Source: Puia sp. (lineage in GTDB: Bacteria > Bacteroidota > Bacteroidia > Chitinophagales > Chitinophagaceae). From it: DNA of 64,000 nt. The translations under genes were made by a program, and so were the position numbers. The notes below the pieces were generated by a model. The model saw nothing but the letters and a program-made list of their open reading frames with translations, made no database searches and had not been told where the DNA came from. Location of the stretch: contig JARLGZ010000275.1 of the NCBI GenBank assembly GCA_031292515.1, positions 62,001 through 126,000 on the forward strand, in the 5' to 3' direction. Positions within the stretch are counted from its first letter, which is position 1. Every line of letters begins with the position of its first letter. Shown one piece after another: positions 61,344 to 64,000 of the stretch.

Positions 61344-62063
61344 TCAGGGCAGCGGAATCGTCCGGAATTTGGGTTTGTGAAGATCGAATACCAGTCCCAT
61401 CCCGTTGGGGGTTCCCGGAGCGGAAGGGGCAATGCGGATGCTGAGCTCCGTCCCGACGTCGAATCCCTTCAGGTGGGCGTCTACCGTGGCGTCTACCACA
61501 TTGAGACCCCAGAAAAGCAGGAAGAAAAGAACGGAATAGTCCTGGTTTTTCCGGAACTCGTTGCGATAAGAACGAAGATCGTTGGGGTCGTTGTATTGGA
61601 TAAAGATCTGCAACTGCTTGTCGACCTTACTTGCACTGTCCCGCCAGGTAGCCGTAGTGTCCGCCGTACCCGTAAGTACCACTGTCAGCGCATATTGTGT
61701 CCTTTTGTACCATTTCTTGTTGTAAAAATAAGTATAGGCCGGTATGCCGACGGCAGCGTATACCAGGGGTAGTTTCCAGTATTTATGGTTATAAATCTGC
61801 CCCAGGCCAGGCATAATGGCTGAATACAGGGTGGCCTTGTGCGGATCGAATTGCTTTTTCATCCGTCTCCTTGCGGCGAGGGTAGAATCTTTACGGCTCA
61901 AGGAATCCTTTGCATTTGGCGTGTCCGTTTTTGCGTCGGCGGAAGAAATATATAATACGGAATCCTTTTTCTGGAGCAGCAGGCTGTCTTTCTTCTGGCA
62001 ATAGGAAGTCAACTGAAAGACCAGGAGGTAACAAAGCGTAAAGAAAAAATAAACTCTCTTCAT
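61344..62063 (-). CDS. DUF5683 domain protein, membrane-associated
   Basis: A 239-residue protein with a signal peptide (RVYFFFTLCYLLVFQLTSYCQ), a charged linker (DSLLLQKKDSVLYISSADAK), then FDPHKATLYSAIMPGLGQIYNHKYWKLPLVYAAVGIPAYTYFYN, the DUF5683 signature, and a second hydrophobic part (YSVLFFLLFWGLNVVDATVDAHL). It is encoded between parB and dapB in many Bacteroidota; its function is not known to me, though a role in envelope biogenesis or chromosome-envelope contact has been considered by analogy only. No enzyme motif is visible. Confidence 0.85.
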   Translation of the reverse strand: MKRVYFFFTLCYLLVFQLTSYCQKKDSLLLQKKDSVLYISSADAKTDTPNAKDSLSRKDSTLAARRRMKKQFDPHKATLYSAIMPGLGQIYNHKYWKLPLVYAAVGIPAYTYFYNKKWYKRTQYALTVVLTGTADTTATWRDSASKVDKQLQIFIQYNDPNDLRSYRNEFRKNQDYSVLFFLLFWGLNVVDATVDAHLKGFDVGTELSIRIAPSAPGTPNGMGLVFDLHKPKFRTIPLP

Positions 62064-62072
62064 TGAGGATGT

Positions 62073-62993
62073 TTAGTTGACTGAAACACCCAACTGATCC
62101 AGCAATTTATTAAGCTCCTGCAGAGAGTAATATTCAATGGAAATACTTCCGTTGCCCTTCTTGCTGTGATTCAGCTTTACCCGGGTGCTGAAATGAGTGG
62201 CTAAGTTATCCTCAATTCTTTTGAAAGCTTCGGGCATCGTGGTCTTTACCGAATTTTTAACAGCGGGCTGATCCTTGTAGAGCCGGCGTACCAACTCTTC
62301 TGTCTGGCGCACCGAAAGACCCTTGTTTTTGATCTCTCCGAACAGGTATAGTTGCTTATCGACGGTATCGACATTGATCAGGGCACGGGCATGTCCCATG
62401 GAGAGCTGGTTGCTGCGTACGGCGACCTGTATATCGGGAGGCAATTTTAACAGACGGATATAATTGGCCACCGTGCTTCTTTCTTTTCCCATGCGCTCGG
62501 CTACCTGTTCCTGCGTATAATTCAACTCCTCCATCATGCGCTTATAGCTTAACGCAATTTCCATCGCATTCAGATCTTCGCGCTGGAGGTTCTCGAGCAA
62601 GGCCAACTCAAGGAGCTGCTGATCATCTGCGAGCCTGACATAGGCCGGAATATCTTTCAGGCCTGCAATCTTCGCAGCCCGGAAACGCCGTTCCCCTGAA
62701 ATGAGCCGGTATTTGCCAGAAGGCAATTTTGAAACGGTTACGGGTTGGATGATGTCATGGAGCCGGATCGAATGGGCCAGTTCCTGCAAAGCCTGCTCGT
62801 CAAAATCATGACGGGGCTGTCTGGGATTGGTTTCGATCTGGTCAAGGCCGACACGCAGCATGCTGGTGACGGCTTCTACTACGGAAGTCTTTAACCCCCC
62901 CGAGGTGGTCTTAAGGTCCGAATCGATACTTTGCAGTAAGGACCTGATTCCTTTTCCTAGCGCTTCTTTGTCTTTTTTATTGGGAGTAGTCAT
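62073..62993 (-). CDS. parB: Chromosome partitioning protein ParB
   Basis: ParB binds parS sites and spreads as a CTP-dependent clamp for chromosome segregation. The 306-residue protein has IETNPRQPRHDFDEQALQELAHSIRLHDIIQPVTV, the CTP-binding motif SGERRFRAAK, and an HTH in YTQEQVAERMGKERSTVANYIRLLKLP, followed by a linker and the C-terminal dimer domain (KLNHSKKGNGSISIEYYSLQELNKLLDQLG). The N-terminus ALGKGIRSLLQSID is the standard ParB start that contacts ParA. No exact parS site was found by eye in this window. Confidence 0.95.
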   Translation of the reverse strand: MTTPNKKDKEALGKGIRSLLQSIDSDLKTTSGGLKTSVVEAVTSMLRVGLDQIETNPRQPRHDFDEQALQELAHSIRLHDIIQPVTVSKLPSGKYRLISGERRFRAAKIAGLKDIPAYVRLADDQQLLELALLENLQREDLNAMEIALSYKRMMEELNYTQEQVAERMGKERSTVANYIRLLKLPPDIQVAVRSNQLSMGHARALINVDTVDKQLYLFGEIKNKGLSVRQTEELVRRLYKDQPAVKNSVKTTMPEAFKRIEDNLATHFSTRVKLNHSKKGNGSISIEYYSLQELNKLLDQLGVSVN

Positions 62994-63076
62994 GTTATTC
63001 TTAGGTAGTCGTATTATTCCTGGATAGCCCTCTTATCTCGTATTTTCGGATGTCGTTTTTTTGGATCGTCCCTTTT

Positions 63077-63877
63077 TTATTCAAGTATTCTCTCTTCCTG
63101 CCGGATCCGGGTCATATTGTTCTTCTGCAGGATCTCTTTGGCCAGGTTCAGGTAATTTACAGAGCCTTTGCTTAATGCATCGTACAGGATGACTGGCTTA
63201 CCGACGCTGGGCGCCTCGCTGATCTTTGTATTCCGGTGGATGATGGTATTAAAAACGATCTCTTCAAAGTGTTTCCGCACTTCGCTGACTACCTGGTTGC
63301 ACAAACGCAGACGGCCGTCGTACATCGTCATGAGGATCCCTTCTATGGCCAGTTCGGTATTGAGCCGGCTTTGGACGATCTTTATAGTATTCAGCAGTTT
63401 CCCAAGACCTTCCAGCGCGAAGAATTCGGTCTGAACCGGAACGATGACCGAATCGGAAGCCGTCAGCGCGTTGACCGTGATGAGCCCCAGCGAAGGCGAA
63501 CAATCTATGATGATAAAGTCATATTCGCTTTTTATGGGCTCGAGGATCCCTTTCAAAACGCTCTCCCGGTTCGGATAATTGATCATCTCGATCTCAGCCC
63601 CGACCAGGTCTATATGAGAGGGGACGACGTCCAGGTGCGGAATCTCAGATTTCAATACTACATCCCTGATAGGCGAATTATTTACCATGCAGTCATAAAG
63701 GCTCTGTGTAATATTATGAAGGTCAAAACCGACCCCTGTAGTGCTATTGGCCTGAGGATCAGCATCTACGAGCAGTGTCCTGAACTCCAGCACCGCCAGG
63801 CTCGCCGCCAGGTTAATAGCCGAAGTGGTCTTGCCTACTCCGCCTTTTTGATTCGCAACTCCGATTGTTCTTGCCAT
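63077..63877 (-). CDS. parA: Chromosome partitioning ATPase ParA
   Basis: ParA is the deviant Walker ATPase that moves ParB-parS complexes. The 266-residue product from the ATG at 63877 starts [20 protein letters not shown], with the deviant Walker A motif KGGVGKTT. The frame is open 23 codons upstream, but that would precede the conserved start. [20 protein letters not shown] (Walker B) and [24 protein letters not shown] are further landmarks. It is 83 bases upstream of parB. Two inverted repeats lie in the 5' region. Confidence 0.96.
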   Translation of the reverse strand: MARTIGVANQKGGVGKTTSAINLAASLAVLEFRTLLVDADPQANSTTGVGFDLHNITQSLYDCMVNNSPIRDVVLKSEIPHLDVVPSHIDLVGAEIEMINYPNRESVLKGILEPIKSEYDFIIIDCSPSLGLITVNALTASDSVIVPVQTEFFALEGLGKLLNTIKIVQSRLNTELAIEGILMTMYDGRLRLCNQVVSEVRKHFEEIVFNTIIHRNTKISEAPSVGKPVILYDALSKGSVNYLNLAKEILQKNNMTRIRQEERILE

Positions 63878-63886
63878 ACTGAATTT

Positions 63887-63968
63887 CCGCCACGGCGGTA
63901 AATTTTTAGTTTTTAATAGCCCGGTAAAGTTGTATCCAATCGGCAAAACGACAAAATTTAGTTTTGCC
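63887..63968. promoter_or_regulatory. Inverted repeats upstream of parA
   Basis: CCGCC (63887-63891) and GGCGG (63894-63898) form a tight palindrome 10 bases before the parA ATG. Further up, GGCAAAAC (63942-63949) pairs with GTTTTGCC (63961-63968) over an 11-base AT-rich spacer. The sequence to the window end at 64000 holds no gene. Either could be an operator or a hairpin in the leader; neither resembles parS. Confidence 0.45.
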
Positions 63969-64000
63969 CACCGGTTAAAACGTGACAGGTTGGCAAAAAT

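Noticed and set aside
63878-64000. parS site upstream of parA
   Set aside because: The palindromes there do not match the known parS consensus TGTTTCACGTGAAACA.

Overview
The window looks like a chromosomal stretch of a Bacteroidota bacterium, most likely family Chitinophagaceae (inference from gene content). Signs are ParA/ParB followed by a DUF5683 protein and DapB, TolC-RND efflux with a lipoprotein adaptor, DUF3857 transglutaminase-like proteins, a GMC oxidoreductase paired with a gluconate dehydrogenase subunit-3 protein, M56/BlaI pairs, and promoters matching the Bacteroidota -7 box TAnnTTTG, sometimes with TTG about 19 bases upstream. I saw no tRNA, rRNA, CRISPR array, transposase or complete prophage.

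Layout. 1-7466: housekeeping genes: a left-edge-truncated MFS transporter, a deoxynucleoside kinase and folK on the minus strand; sppA, an ABC-2 permease, an SRPBCC protein and a DUF2911 protein on the plus strand, closed by a strong terminator that faces bioA. 7543-9643: an ECF sigma factor overlapping a gene whose product has the layout of a dual-membrane-spanning anti-sigma factor. 9684-20055: queG, then an operon of four DUF3857 proteins. Three are close paralogs whose transglutaminase triad is lost, and one collapsed copy lies between them; the fourth keeps Cys and His. A serine-hydrolase-fold protein without its catalytic motif follows. 20133-25098: clpB, a one-cysteine DsbA-like protein, a DUF1905/YdeI protein and an epimerase. 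25236-31267: a TetR-type operator candidate in front of a TolC-adaptor-RND efflux operon with its own terminator. 31272-32819: a nonsense-ridden DJ-1/PfpI pseudogene, an AT-rich stretch and a WbqC-like gene. 32936-38521: BlaR-like M56 protease and BlaI with an operator, a sterol desaturase family enzyme, and a membrane pyrophosphatase.

38522-39543 is a roughly 1-kb gene-poor region. It holds degenerate GTTTAGG repeats and two copies of a 20-bp repeat, each followed on the minus strand by an intrinsic terminator about 50 bp away; these are possible small-RNA modules. 39544-53865 is mostly minus-strand: GMC oxidoreductase and partner, S41 peptidase, FtsX/MacB-type permease, an ABC exporter with an acidic tail, a GH3 beta-glucosidase and a zinc metallopeptidase, plus a Tat-exported sugar isomerase-like protein on the plus strand. 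A 15-codon ORF with a perfect Shine-Dalgarno sequence lies at 53279-53326. 53934-57193: a class V aminotransferase and a thiolase divergent around a perfect 20-bp palindrome, then a secreted helical protein.

57245-60034 is an accessory-looking block: two XRE-type regulators, palindromic operators, two unknown small proteins and a nucleotidyltransferase-HEPN fusion. 60024-63877 returns to core genes (Rrf2 regulator, dapB, DUF5683, parB, parA).

The items I consider most worth following are the sigma/dual-membrane anti-sigma pair, the decayed and catalytically dead DUF3857 array, the duplicated repeat-terminator modules near 38.6 and 39.1 kb, and the tiny ORF with the perfect Shine-Dalgarno sequence.
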